Origin: Ectocarpus siliculosus
Taxonomy: Eukaryota; Sar; Phaeophyceae; Ectocarpales; Ectocarpaceae
Assembly (NCBI GenBank): GCA_000310025.1
Contig: FN649741.1
Span: 3,646,729-3,710,728, forward strand
Reading direction: 5' to 3'
DNA length: 64,000 bases
How positions within the stretch are numbered: position 1 is the stretch's first letter; each line of letters begins with the position of its first letter. Below, in pieces: positions 1 through 12,900 of the stretch. The notes below the pieces were generated by a model. The model did no database searches. It was not told the origin of the DNA and worked only from the letters and a program-made list of their open reading frames with translations. The position numbers and the translations under genes are program-made.

Positions 1-43
1 ACGACGCGGCAGTTACGCCCGATGTACTTGATGCGGCAGTGCC
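1..43 (-). CDS. Possible exon tip of a minus-strand gene running out of the window
   Basis: On the minus strand a splice-acceptor-like sequence (gggagaacag) at about 44-53 is followed by an open stretch reading HCRIKYIGRNCRV up to the window edge. The Cys/Lys/Arg pattern looks more like coding sequence than chance, but only about 13 codons are visible. No family can be named. It could equally be random sequence. Confidence 0.2.
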
Positions 44-3000
44 CTGTTCTCCCGCGACAAACACGCGAAACCAACGCCAAACAACCGGCACAGGCAAGAG
101 GGAGAAAGCTGAGAGGGAGATAATACCCGTGCTTCGGGCACGTTGTGCGGACAAGACTTCAACAATCTCCTCGGGCGCCATAGAGCAGAAAACGTCTGAC
201 GGGCGACGCACCTTGTGCGAATCCTTCCTCCCCCTCCGGTACGGTGATCTCCACGTGTCGACGACTGACGTGATGGTCCCTGATGCCTGACTTTTTGCAT
301 CTCCCCACCTGCGGAGGCAAGTCGATGAAATTAGGACAGCCAGCACACACCCGTTTTCCTCAACTGTTAAATCGCGAGATCATGAGTTTCAGAGAGCACC
401 GCGTTGTCAGTGGACTGGTGGGGACTTCCTGGTGTACAAACAGGCCGTTGTTGAACACCACCCAGTCTCTTCAACAAGGACCCCATGGGCATGAAACTTG
501 CGATACATATGGAAGCAGGACCGAGCTACTGGAACATCGACCTACTGCACACAAAGCACATAACAACGGCAGGTTCTTGAAGTCAAGGGCGTGCGTGGCG
601 AAAAAGCTGCAGTTGAAAACCTCGTGAAGTAGAGCTGTCTTCTCGAGTTGCTTCTTTGAGGGGGAGTCCTGAAAGCTCTGCTGCAATAGCGACTTCTGCG
701 ACGAATTGCAATCTGTCGATTTGCAAGGAGCGTATTCCCGCCATAGGGTGAGTGTGTGTCTACATCAACAAACGAAGTTGGGCGTACTCTTATGTTTTGC
801 ATGCCGTAGCGGTTAGACCATTGACCACGCGTCCTCGAGAGGACGGAGCATCGTTCCCACAGGACCGATCACCGATGGCCGATCGTTCCTTCATACTTTG
901 CCAAAGGTGGCTCAAACATGTCTTCCCCTAGTCTATCTATCCTAACGATATCACTTCCCGCCTTTTCAAACCACTTCCTACTCCCCAGTACAGCTACCGT
1001 CTTCTCTATTCCATGAAGTTGGGGCGGATTTTTCTCCGAGATTCACCGCCAATGTTTCGAGGAGCTTCCCTACATTCGAACGGGCAGTCTTTCTTTGAAT
1101 GCATGCATATTTTTCCTTGTAAAGCTCGGATTGCTATGCAGCAACTAAGCTTCGGGCCTCTCATCGGGCAAGACTGCCGTGAGACTGTAGTGGGTAGCAA
1201 CGTTGTGGTGACTCGTAGATCGACATTTCCGGGCCCGCTACCACTTGTGTCTCGAGTGAGGAGGAGCATGCGCTACGCGTGGAACTACCCAGGCGGTGAC
1301 GGGCAACCTCGCGCCAACGAGTCGGGGCGAGAGGGGGTCGAGGCATCGAGAAATGAGCGACAATCACCTCTACCTCGACAAGCTATGTATTCGCGAAACA
1401 CGGTGAGAGCGTGGGAGCACGCTAAAGTGCCGTCCATCAGCAAGAGGGAGGATTCTATTCTAGACAAGATGCTGCCTCGATCCAAGTCGACATCCCCCTT
1501 GCGGAGTTGCCCTCGCATCGGTACACGTGCGGCTACCAACTCCGGCTCGATTTGGACGGACACGTCCACGAACGAGCAGGGGATGCCCTCTGAAAAAGCG
1601 CAAGCGCCCCGTAATGCTCGCCTGTGGGTGCACGAGTACACACGACACTGAACCCCGCCGGAGAAATATGCATGCATAGAAACGTTTCTACAGAAGCACG
1701 CCCACGGCCAGGCCCTTTCCGTGGCGCGAGCGCAGCGAGGCCCGAAAAGAAAACCGTGCTAAACAGCCGAACTACACAGGGACCGGGCGCGGATCAACCA
1801 AAAACTATGACAGAAGAGGGAGTGAGACGCATGCCAATAGACCGCCCGGAAGCTGGACACTTTCATCAAGCACATACCATACGTAGGTACAGCAGCGTTA
1901 AACACATCGTATGCAAATGCGTATGTATGCGTAAGCGCGAATCCAGGATACCGAGAGAGCTTGAAGCTGTTCTCCGCACAGCGGACGGACATAAAAAAAA
2001 AACACCTCCCAGTCCCCCGTCTCTCAAGAAAGGCGCTATACGTGCTGTGAAAAATCACGATGGGTGCACACGCTAGTCCTGTGTCCTGTGCACCTCTACG
2101 CCCCCCGCCCCCATCTCCGGTGGAACCTTCACTTACGACTGTTGTTGTCCCTGGCTCCAACGGGATGAACCGGCGGCTCGTCTCAGTCCGGTCTGGTAGC
2201 AAAACAAATCTTCCTATGCTGCCATCCTGTTGCTGCCGCCGCCGTCGCAGCGCCGCGGGGCAGGGAGTGTCGGCTCGCCGCATGGGCGAATCCCGCTCCT
2301 GCTCCTGCTCCTGCTGTTCTTGTCGTTGTTCCTGCTGCTGGGCGAGAGCTGCTCCTGGTTCCTGTGATGATGTGGTATGTGCTGCTATGCCATTGCCTTG
2401 CTGCTCCAAGTCCATGGACTGAAGGAGGGCCATGGCCTGGAGCTGTTCCCCCTAGAGTTATAGCGTCTGGTATGGCACGCCACGTGAGTCTGCTTCCCGT
2501 TTCGGTCAAACCCTCTGGCAAGCCAGCCGTAACGTGTGTGCGTGAGATAGCTAGACCTGGGCACGGGTATGTACGTGAAAGGAATTGCCTTGAGCGTTGA
2601 GAAAAGGTTGAAAATGCGGCTCGATTTTTAAAGCAACTCAACAAGCAGGTTCGTTGAAAGAGAAAAAAAAAAACATGTCCGGAAAAAAAAAAAAAGAGCC
2701 AATTTATCCGCGCCGAGCCCCCGTTGTTCGGGCCCGGCCGATTGCCCATAGCAGGCACTTCATGTCAAGCGAGAACTGCAAGGATCGAAAGGAGCATACA
2801 TACTATAGGACAGATAACCCTTAATTGATGTAGCACACACTTCCCACTCTGCTCTATTTTGTGCCGAAGAGAACCAAAAGTTCGACCTTCCTTCCCCGCT
2901 GCTTGGATGTACTGTATGGCCGTTTCACCATTTGTTTATCGCGCGGGGCCTCAGTTCGACTTTGGCACCCCGTTGTATGCCGATGATGAAAACAAGATAT

Positions 3001-3909
3001 GTGCCAAAACAGCACAGTTTCGTGTATGAGATGCTGTTCCTGACTGCGGCGCTTTCATCAGGGTCTTGGTGGGTGTTATGAGGTACGCTACGAGTGCCGA
3101 CTGCTGTACGCCAACCCGTCTCGACACGCGGAGTGGACATCTCGATTGGTGGTTGATTTGCTCGGTCTGGACATTGCTGGTGAGTGTATGCCGCCCGTGG
3201 GCCACATACCAACTGGCTCTACCAGGACTATTCAGTACAGCAGTACCTCTTCCTCGACACCAAGCATGATCCTTGAAAAATGCAAACGTACCACTGCAGC
3301 CTCTCAGCCTCTCGGCAACGGACAAGCAGAGCCATTCTGCTCTTCACATCTGTCACACTCGGTACCTACAGAGTCGGGCGGTCTACACTGCTGTAGACGA
3401 GAGACTTCATGTACACGTACATTGTGGTGTACGCGTGTACACACATACATGATAGCCGCCGCGCCTTCATTGAGTGTCACACCTCTTGTTTGTGCAGCAT
3501 TCCAAAAAGATCTGCTACTCAAATTGTTAGGCCTACCATGTGCATAAGCTTTGGACACACGAACATGAATGTCAGCAATAAACGTAAGATATACAGTAGA
3601 AGGTTGCCACAATTATGCGTACCACACGATCGCATTTTTCCTCCTGCAAGTGTACGTGAAGTACTACATACGTACAGTGTAGGCCAGTGCTGTTGCCTCG
3701 AGGGATCACAAAGGCCAACCCTGGTACTACTTCAGACACAGTGATATTTCCAACTCCAATTTTATCCCAACAGCATTCCCCTCAGAGCCTATTTCGCACC
3801 GACGTTGTGACGCATTTGCTGTACTTGGCTGGTACTGGACAGGTCGTGAAGTACCCGCCGACCCTTCCACAAACAGCGGTGGGGGCCACAGAGCACACTC
3901 GGTAGCGTA
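44..3909. other. Upstream intergenic region without a convincing gene
   Basis: Open frames here (for example 1013-1651 on plus) have no recognisable motifs and no consistent splice-linked partners. The stretch includes homopolymer A runs near 1994, 2660 and 2680 and a CTG/TCC-rich tract around 2290-2345, which on the minus strand gives a Gln/Glu-rich frame (listed separately). The promoter and 5' UTR of the giant plus-strand gene must lie in the last few hundred bases, but I see no clear TATA box. Confidence 0.45.
2060..2454 (-). CDS. Low-confidence Gln/Glu-rich minus-strand exon
   Basis: On the minus strand an acceptor (actctag) precedes an in-phase frame starting GEQLQAMALLQSMDLEQQ. It then passes through a Q/E repeat (EQRQEQQEQEQE) and a basic RRRRQQQ stretch. 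The Gln run comes from an imperfect trinucleotide repeat, which by itself can create open frame. No partner exon with matching phase was found upstream or downstream. It could be the last exon of an unrecognised gene or a chance frame over a microsatellite. Confidence 0.2.
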
Positions 3910-6900
3910 ATGTCGTCCGAGGCCGCAGCGACGATGGCAGACCCGTCAGGAAGAGAAGGGGATGGCCAAGAGGGCGGCGGCGGCACCCTGGCGGCGGTTC
4001 CTCTGGGGAAGGATGGTCTTCCGCTCCTCACGCACGAGGGAGAGGGGGAGGAGGAGGAATCGGACGAGGACGATTTGTGGGACGTCGACGGGGACATGAC
4101 GGCGGAACAGGTCACAGCCGCGCTCGCGGAGGAGAAACGTAGAAAGAAGGTGCATTGTGACGACACACAACTACAAATGGGTTTCTCCGTGACATAGACG
4201 CAACGGCAAAGATTCGACCGTGTACGACGTATGACACCGCCGTGGCCTAGGTGGTAACCTCGAAGATGATGCCGTGACCAGGTTAGAAGTTCGAATCTCG
4301 GCGACGTGTGTTTGTTCCACCTTGTGTACCTGGTAGTGGAAAGCCCTTGTTCGTGGGTATGTTTTTTAAGGGAGAGGACGGCTGAACCCTTTACGAACCG
4401 TAGAGGAACTCTGGCGTGCTACCCCAGATCGGAGCTCTTGGGGAGACAAGGGTGGCCATAGGACGCCGCTTTAGAACAACTTGGGATGGTATTCCCACAG
4501 ATACCCAGGCCCCAGCAAGTCTCAATTCGCAAGGTCTTACTTGGGCTGTCGCCTCAAGCGTACCACATATCAAGTCCTCCTTACTACATATCAAGTCCTC
4601 CTTGAAGTAACGCCGATCGGAGGACGGTAAATGACGATGAAGAACCTGTCGTGGTCCATAGTTTCGTAGTTTTTCGGACTTAGACATACACGCTGTCTCC
4701 GCGTGGTGTGTACCTGTTGAAACATTTTCCAGCTACTGTATCATCTGTACTGTACGAACGTCCAAGAAAGAGGGACAGAGGGGGAGATGGGGGGGTTGCA
4801 TGTAGATTGAGAATGTCGTGATTCGAAACGGAAGGACAAACTCGACTACTCTCTGATAACACCACGAATAAGTTACCCATGCCGTGGTCCCGTGTGCGTT
4901 GCAGGCCAAAGCCAAGGCTGCGAAGGAAAAGGCTGCCCACGACCTCTGCTTGTCAAATCTTCGAGGCGACAGCAGGCTAGCCTGGAAGGAAGACATTGCT
5001 GCCAGGAAAGCGGCAAGAGATCCACGGAGACGGTTTGCGAGGTAATAAACACACCATGCAGCAGACACATGTTTATAGGCACGCTCGCCGGAACTTTGTG
5101 AAACCTTCACAAGCCGCATGTAACATAAAAATATATTGCCACTCTACTATTTATTGCAGGAGCGAGTTTCAGATCTGTTGTATTGTTTTCGGGCACTGGA
5201 TTCTGACGATTCCACCACCGCAATGGCGTGACCCTACGCCGCTTTCTTCATGGGAGAACGAGAAAATGAAACAGAAAAAAATGGGAACGCCATCTGCGTC
5301 GAAAGTGGACAGTTTATGGGGGCAAGGAATGTATGGCACACGTTTCTGAGAGGTTTCTGTAGGGATGTATAGACAACGAGTAATTGCTGCGGTCATGGTG
5401 TCCACGGTGTAGTATCGCCAGTCGAGTCACATAGGATAGTTTGATAGTCGCGGCAACGTATGATGTACCGTAAACGGTGATCTAGGTAATATATGGACGC
5501 GGTGGTTGCAGTAGTCTTCCTCCATCGCCGTCGATTGGATTGACCGTCTTTTATTTTAATAGTGTGTGCTATCATTGATGAATACTCCCGGGGCCACGAC
5601 ATGGTCCAAGTGGGAATTTCGCATCGTTTATTACTCACCTGGACTACGTCACACATAAGACAACATTTCTCACTGACGACCTACCCCGAATGCGAACCTC
5701 TTTTGGATGGCACCGTCGATGGATGTCGACTGCAACACGGGGTGCGCACAGAATGAAGAACACGGTAAAAGCATTCGCGGCACATGAATGGCAACTCGTC
5801 AAGCATGACATCGAAGAGTTCGTCACACCGGTGTGGGTCAACCAGGAGAGACAAAGGGCGGAATACCTCGGTCGAGTCGCGCGCGCCGAGCGCAGGATGG
5901 GGCGGGTGAGAGGCTGAAAAATGAAAGGGCGTACAAAAGGTAGAGAGTATTGAGAAGAGAACGACTTTCAAAAGCAACGATAGTTCCACCTAATGGATCC
6001 ATGCCAAACAGAGGACGTCCTCAATCTGCGTAGTAAGTGTCCGCAAATACTTCGCAGTATCCAGCGTGTCACCCCTACGTATGGAACGGATCCAGTGAGA
6101 CAGCGGAACGTACTGTTGTCAAAAGCATTCCCAATCGATCGTCGTTTCCCTTTGTGACACCAACAGATTTATGCCGACCTGGCATCAGTGCGAGCAAAAC
6201 AAAAGAAGGCAAAGAAAGCGGAGGCTATGTCATGGAAGAAACGAAAGCAGGAGATAAAGGATCTCCAGGTCAAGGATAGGTTTCTCGGCACTCTCGTTGA
6301 GACGGACGTCACTGAAAAGAGGTGAGAGGCCTCAAGCGTGCTCCGGCGGACCCTCACACCTCGGCAGTACGAGGGAGGAATTCCCATCCTGCTGTTTGCA
6401 GCCGGTATCCGACTCACATAAGCAAAAACTTCGACTGCAGGTTTAACGGGAACAACCAATGCAGCGAAACAACGGACAAATCTGCCGTGTCGCTTGGGAT
6501 AAATATTCTGCATTGATAGAGGTATCCGGTACTCGAGACGAACGTAGCGACGATTTTCCAGCATTCAAATGTGGCCTTATCCTTTTGCCCTTCGTCCGTA
6601 GGCGACGCCTCGCGAGTTGACGTCTTGAACTGCGTTCTGTTTGCTACCGACGAATAATGTACTCCCAGCCTGCGTCTCCGACAAGCTTCCTTCTTGTCTC
6701 GCTACTTTGTTCCTAAAACAACCCCGAGAATCTAGGGAGCAGAAACTGGCCCATTTCAAGCAAAGGGTGCAGCTCGAAATCAAGGATCGTAAGGAGAAGG
6801 AGGAGGAGCGCCTGGCCGCACACAAGAAGAAGCGCTCCGATGAAAAATATGCTCGACGTGCAACACTTCTGAGCTTTTGGGGAAAGGCTCAGGTGCAGAG

Positions 6901-9900
6901 AATACGTACTGACTAAATAGGATGAAATATAAAACAGTATTTATTATCTCCCCTCGCTTTTGGTGATACATGGTCTTGGGTTGCCGCTCATGGGATCTTT
7001 CTTTGATCTCTCATGATTGTTTTCTATTCATAATACGTGAGACAGACAATACGTGAGGTATGCACGATGCAAACATTGTTTCAACATTCGAGGCAACCGG
7101 AAGCACATCCGCGCAATGCACTGATTATTCATCAACGAGAATATAATGTTGTTGATATAAACGTTTTGTCCGCACGCACGGTTGCCTGGTCCTCGGCCCA
7201 AACCTGCTGCATCTAACCAGCATGAACTGAGAGACGAAGCCCATGCCCGAAGCGTGGCACGTGAAAAAACTGTCCAAGACCAGGTACGGGGGGCTGCCGA
7301 TGCCCTACGTTCCGAAGACGCTCTTCGCAAAACGGCACGGCATGAGGACCAGACTGCGGGACCTTGGGGCTTCGAAAAGGTACGAACAGATCACGACGAG
7401 GGCGCTACTGACGGGGAATCGAAGACGAGAACGGCATTTCAAGCATCAGGACCTGTAGGCGGTGGTGTTGGAGTAGTAGATAGCGGGGGGGAAGGGGAGG
7501 GGGGTGCTGAGGGTGTCGATGGTGGAGATTACAGCGGGGAGAGCAGAAGGAGGCCGGTCCTTCGGCAAGGAATGGCAGGAGTGCGAGACGGAATGGGCTT
7601 GTTCGAACTCAGCGATGGGGACAGGCAAGTCCACGGCCGTAACAAGAAAGGAAAGATCGACGGCTTGGACGACTCAGAAGTGGAGCTGTTTCAGCCGCTT
7701 CAGCATGCGGCCCATGAAGAGAGGTGAGATAAAGGGGAAGACAGGGTACACGAGGAGAAAAAGAGGTAGGCGCAGAAGGATAGGAGACAGTCAGTGGGCA
7801 ACAAGGTGCGAATATTCCGGCGAAAACAGTCATCGCCGCTACACGGGATGACCCGAGGTGCAGATTGTGACAGGTGGGAGATTGGAATACGGGCTTGAGC
7901 CAATCACCTTTACTTTTATGCGGCCAGTCTGTCCTGTAGGTTGGATCAATGATTTATTCGGCGATGGCGGCGTCAGCTTCAAACCGTAGCGTGGAACGAA
8001 CCGTGAGATGTTTTAGAGGTAGTAGCTCGTGCTCCCACAACCTGGTACCTCTCGACACACGCGGAAGCTTTGAGGAGGTTTCCCGCTTCCTGCGCCGTCC
8101 CTCGGCTCTGCATGTATCTCCACGTCCAGACCATCAACACGCCACTCTGTGAATTTTGTATCAAATAGAATTGCCGGGTGCGATGCTTGTTGTGCGGGGC
8201 ACTGGATGAATCTATGCCCGGTCTGCTCTGGCCAGTGTGTTGGTGCTGGGATACTCAAAGCGATGCTGGTGGCTCACCCCCGCCGTGTGCGGCCGCCTTG
8301 CGCTCGAAGGTGGACAAAACTAAGCGAACTGGAGGCTGAAGCAGGGCGTACGGAGGCCTTGTACACTGCCGTGACTGAGGAGGGTAGAGTAGCCGAGGAG
8401 GAGAGCTCGTCCCTCACGGCCGTGAGGGCGAGGCTTGAGCGGGAAATGACCCAGATAGGTGCGGAAACTGCTGTTGTTGCGATGCCATAGCAGGACGTTG
8501 TACTTGAAACCCATATATGGTGCTTTCGCAGCCGTCTTTTTGCCACCTGGGTCTCTTTTGCGGCGCTACCCATCATTCCGACATGCCTTTGTGGCTTGTA
8601 CCAAGAATTGGAGGAAGCGGTGTGATCACTGCAGTCAAATCTATCTTCTCCAACTACCAAAAGCAGCACTTCGGTAAGAGTCTTTAGGCAAATATCCAGG
8701 TGCAGGTTATAGTGTTCTGACCTGCTCGCGCCCTATGCATCGTAAACCGATTTCTCGCTTCCGAAAGTACAGACGAAGAGCACTCGGCGATGTTGTTGGT
8801 TCAGCGCCTGGCCAACAGAGACCTGACGTCGGCGGAGGTAGAGGCCATGCATCTGAGAAAAACGAGAAGAGCAAGTATCAGGAACAATCTGAGGGAAGCT
8901 CACGAGAGGTAAGCGGATGCGAGACGGAGGGGTAAGCGCTAAGCGGAAAGGGCGAAGCTGCGTTTCCAATGGTTTGATGGGTGCCGTAGAGAGTAATATG
9001 AACGTTCTTTGTGGTTGGGTGCTTGTAGCGGGCGAACGGCTCTACCTTTTTGTGTTTTCTAGCTCAACGGTTTGGTTTTGCCGACCTGGTGTCAAGGGCA
9101 ACACACGAGCAACAAATACGTATAGCGCGCTCAACGCTTGCCAATCATTGGCCATGAGGTCATCCTTGTAGTTGTCCCTTGTCCACGGGGCTCTCTCCGT
9201 CGGAATAGGTTCCTCGTCCCCCGTTCATGTCGTTTTGGGCACGTTAACGTGGAGTGAGCCCGCTGGTGCTCACACAACAGTTTCTGGAAATTCCTTGAAC
9301 GTTCGCTGAGGCTTGCCGATCCATTTGTTTTCTCGACTACGGCGCACACAACCTCAAATGCTGAGAATATCGCGGTAAACGTCAGGCCAGGGCATTCAAT
9401 AAACACCTGTTTCGCTTGTCCCTGCGTTTCGTTTGTCAACATGGTGTCATCTCCCGGGCTTCGCCACCCATCACATCAACAATGCCAAAGGTACATCAAG
9501 TCCGCTGCAACGCGCAAAGCCACGGAAGCACAGGGGTTGAAACTGGCTCGACAGCTGGCGGTGATCAGAGAGCGCGCCAGGACCTGCCGTGAAGCTCTTG
9601 AGGTGGTCGCAAGTGGATTCGTCGTCAGGGTTAATGATGCTGTCCATGGTCGACGAGTGATCAATGCTTCATGCCGTATACGCGCGTGTCGAGGCTGTTC
9701 CCTGAATGTATATATTACCTGCCCTTGCCCCACCAAACCCTACACACACCACCTGAAGTCGGATTTCAACTCGAAGCGCGTTCGACATGTTTTTTTTCTC
9801 CTGGAATTAACGAATTAACGAAGATGTGCCATATTATTCTGGACACACACCACGCTCCCTGCGGGCTTAGGCATGTGTCTGGGAAGCAGCGGCCACAACA

Positions 9901-12900
9901 TTGGTCTGCATATTGCAGATCTCCGGAGTTGCACGCCTCCAGTTGCTGCGCGCTAAACGTGCCGGTCGTAGTCTTTGAGATACTTCGTCTCCCCATTCCA
10001 TCGGCATTTCTCGCTACTTGCGACCTCCCCGCCCCGGCCTCCGAGTGATCATCAACACCAATTGATACCTTCTTCTGGTCCCATGTCAAACGAAACAACA
10101 ATGTTACAGTCGGAGAACCGAGGACGCGGCTCGCTACCGGTTATCGTGGGCCGGTCCCTTCCTCGTGCCATTGCAGCGGCAAAATTAGGTGTGGATGCAG
10201 CCGGCATCCGTGGACCAGCCTTCGAGATGCCGACCACGGCAGGCGGCAGCTTCGGGGCCGAAACGACATCCGACGAAATCGGCAGCAGTTCTGTGACAGC
10301 AAAAAAGAAGCGAGGTGCTCAGGAAGGGCCAGGCGGGGAGAGCCGTGGGGTGACGTTCGAGGACATGGTCGCGGGAAACCCTCGGCGTGCGATGGAAGAG
10401 CTAAGCCTGAGGGCTAAGCTTGAGGTGGTGAGGGGGGAAGTGGATGCGACTTTGAAGATGCACGCCACCATGGCGAAGGGCGAACGGAAATCCTGGCTCA
10501 AGCAGATTCAGTTGCAGAACGAGGAGAACGCCTATGAGGTATGCCCCCTCGCACACATTTGTGCTTACCGGCAGGCAAATTGAATCGGGAATGGTCTGTT
10601 GCTCTCGGAGGAGCGGGAAGGTAGTGGACGGCCATTGGTGTTTGGCTAACTGCGTATGAATGTGGGCCAGTCCTTTGGTCAAAGAGGTACAGGAAGACAC
10701 AAAAGGAGATAGTAGAGAGATTGAGCAGCGCTGGTGAGGGGGAAGGAGAGAGTACTCTAATAGTAAGCATCTGTTCTAATTTCCATTCACGAACAGCATT
10801 CGACTCGACTATGGACGAGACTGCCTTCGTCTGTCGACGTGTCTACGAATGTCTGAACGTCCGTTCACGCTCATTTACACGTCCACGGAACCGAAAGGGG
10901 ACATGCCTGCCCCGACACTTCAGCAGACTTCAAGTGACGTATCCATAGTCAGTGTTTGAGGCCGGAGACCTACACCGACCTAGACAACTGTTGGCGGTAA
11001 TCGTTGCGGTGCAACGTAGGGGTAATATTGTCTGGTCTTCGCTGGACGTTTCAGCTGTCGAGCAAGTAAGGGCATGCCTATGGTCGTTTCCACGGATGTC
11101 CGTGGGCGTGTCTGAGAAAACTAAATGTTGTACATGATGCACCAACTGCGGATTCGACCGTCCATTTCGGGCGATGATGTCCCCTTCAATCCACCCCTTT
11201 AATGTTTCTGTGCCGTATCAATGGAGGCTTTTCTGACTCGGCTAGCTCGAGCGACGGAGCGGCTAAAACTAGTGGACGGGGAGAATGCCCGAGAGTCGCT
11301 CTCTACTGCAATCCAACTCTTCAGGTGACCCTACATTTTTTCAGGCATTGATGATGTTGTGTCCAAGCATCCGCCTCACAATATCCTACATTCCAGGTTC
11401 TTCTCTATGCCTCCTGACGGTGCCTACATCCATGGCGTGCACCAGATTGGACACCTATGTGCCACGTGGACGCGTGTTGGCGGTGGAACATATCCATGTC
11501 TGCTGACCCGCTTGCCTCGAAGAACGCTTCCCCAGCACTTCGATTGTGGCGAAGCAAGTAAACTTGGAGAAACAGGGGCCACCCCACCTGGTGTCTACCA
11601 TAGTGATCCGCCGTCTCACTCGAGTAATACTGGCATTCGCTTGCCTATCGGTGCACTTTGCCGTTTGTGCTTCTCTACCCTTCTCACTCGGCTACTTTCG
11701 CTTGCACTCCTTCTTCTGTGACGCATTAGCGCTGGCGGGGCAAAGGCACTACTGGAACCGCCCGTTATCAAACACGAGGGCCTTGTACCATGGTGGCGCT
11801 ACCGCGACAAGAAGGAGTCCGTTGGGATTGAATCCTGGCGTCCACCCGACATAGAAGACGGTATGACTGAGGTCATGGCGGGTAATTGTTGCATGCTCTT
11901 TCTGTACGCCATCTACGGTATGTGGTTTAGCGTTAGAAAATTCACAACATCGACCAATAGTCTGGACGCAAGAATATCTTTGGTGTGCCCGCTGGGATAC
12001 CCTCGTTCTCTGTGCCAAGAGAGAACACCAGAGGTATGCAGCGGCAGGAGGATGGAGCCGCCACGAGAAAAGCGGTGCGCTCCATCAGATCGTTGTTGTG
12101 ATCGTCTCCTGCAGACTGCTGCTTTGTTTTTCCCTGCAGCCGGACACCTCCTGCACTGGTTGTCCAACCTCTTGGTGTTCGCAAGGTGTCTCCGCCAGTT
12201 GTGTGAGATCGGGCGCACCCTCTCACACATTTGCTTCTGAGTTCCATCGCCCTCGTATGCATGAAGGCGTAGCCACTGAGTCTCACACTCTATCCCTGCC
12301 CTCTGCCAGAGCAATGTCGGCCAACAAGGCGGCCGACGGTAAACCATTGTCCGCGTCTGTCTGCCGTGCCTATCTCAACGTACTTTTTCAACTAGCTGCC
12401 TGCGTTCGCCGCCTCCCCCAATAATCCGCACTTTCGACGCAGCGCCGCCACGGTCAGCTAAGGATGAAGAGTTGCTTCGCGAAAGTCGAGCAATGGTATC
12501 ACCGCAGTCATCAGGAATGGATAACGGCGGCGATGGTAATAAGAAGGAGGGGCAAGTAGAGGACATCGGAGGGGATGGTGCGGGCGAGGAGGGCCGCGAC
12601 AGGGCCGCAGCAGTGGACAACCGAGATGAAGCCAGTGGAATTAGCCTTGGGCCTGTGGCTCATGGCCATCTCGTTGGGGTGCGGTGTGGAAATTGTGAAC
12701 TATCTGCCAGTTTGAGACTTCTTGTCTGACCCAAGAGGATCTTGAGCAGACGGATCCGGATTGGTCTTTCATCCGGCGTTCGAGGCGTCTTCAATCGGCC
12801 GATGTTGAATGGTTCTAGCCTTAGCCCTGCTGCCCATGGCCAACTGGTTGGCAAGCGATTTTTACGACTGTGCACCAGGTGCTTGAACGTCGACGGTGTG

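Noticed and set aside
1013-1651. 212-codon plus-strand open frame near the window start
   Set aside because: It has no motif, no low-complexity signature of known proteins and no phase-compatible splice partners, and the opposite strand is equally open.
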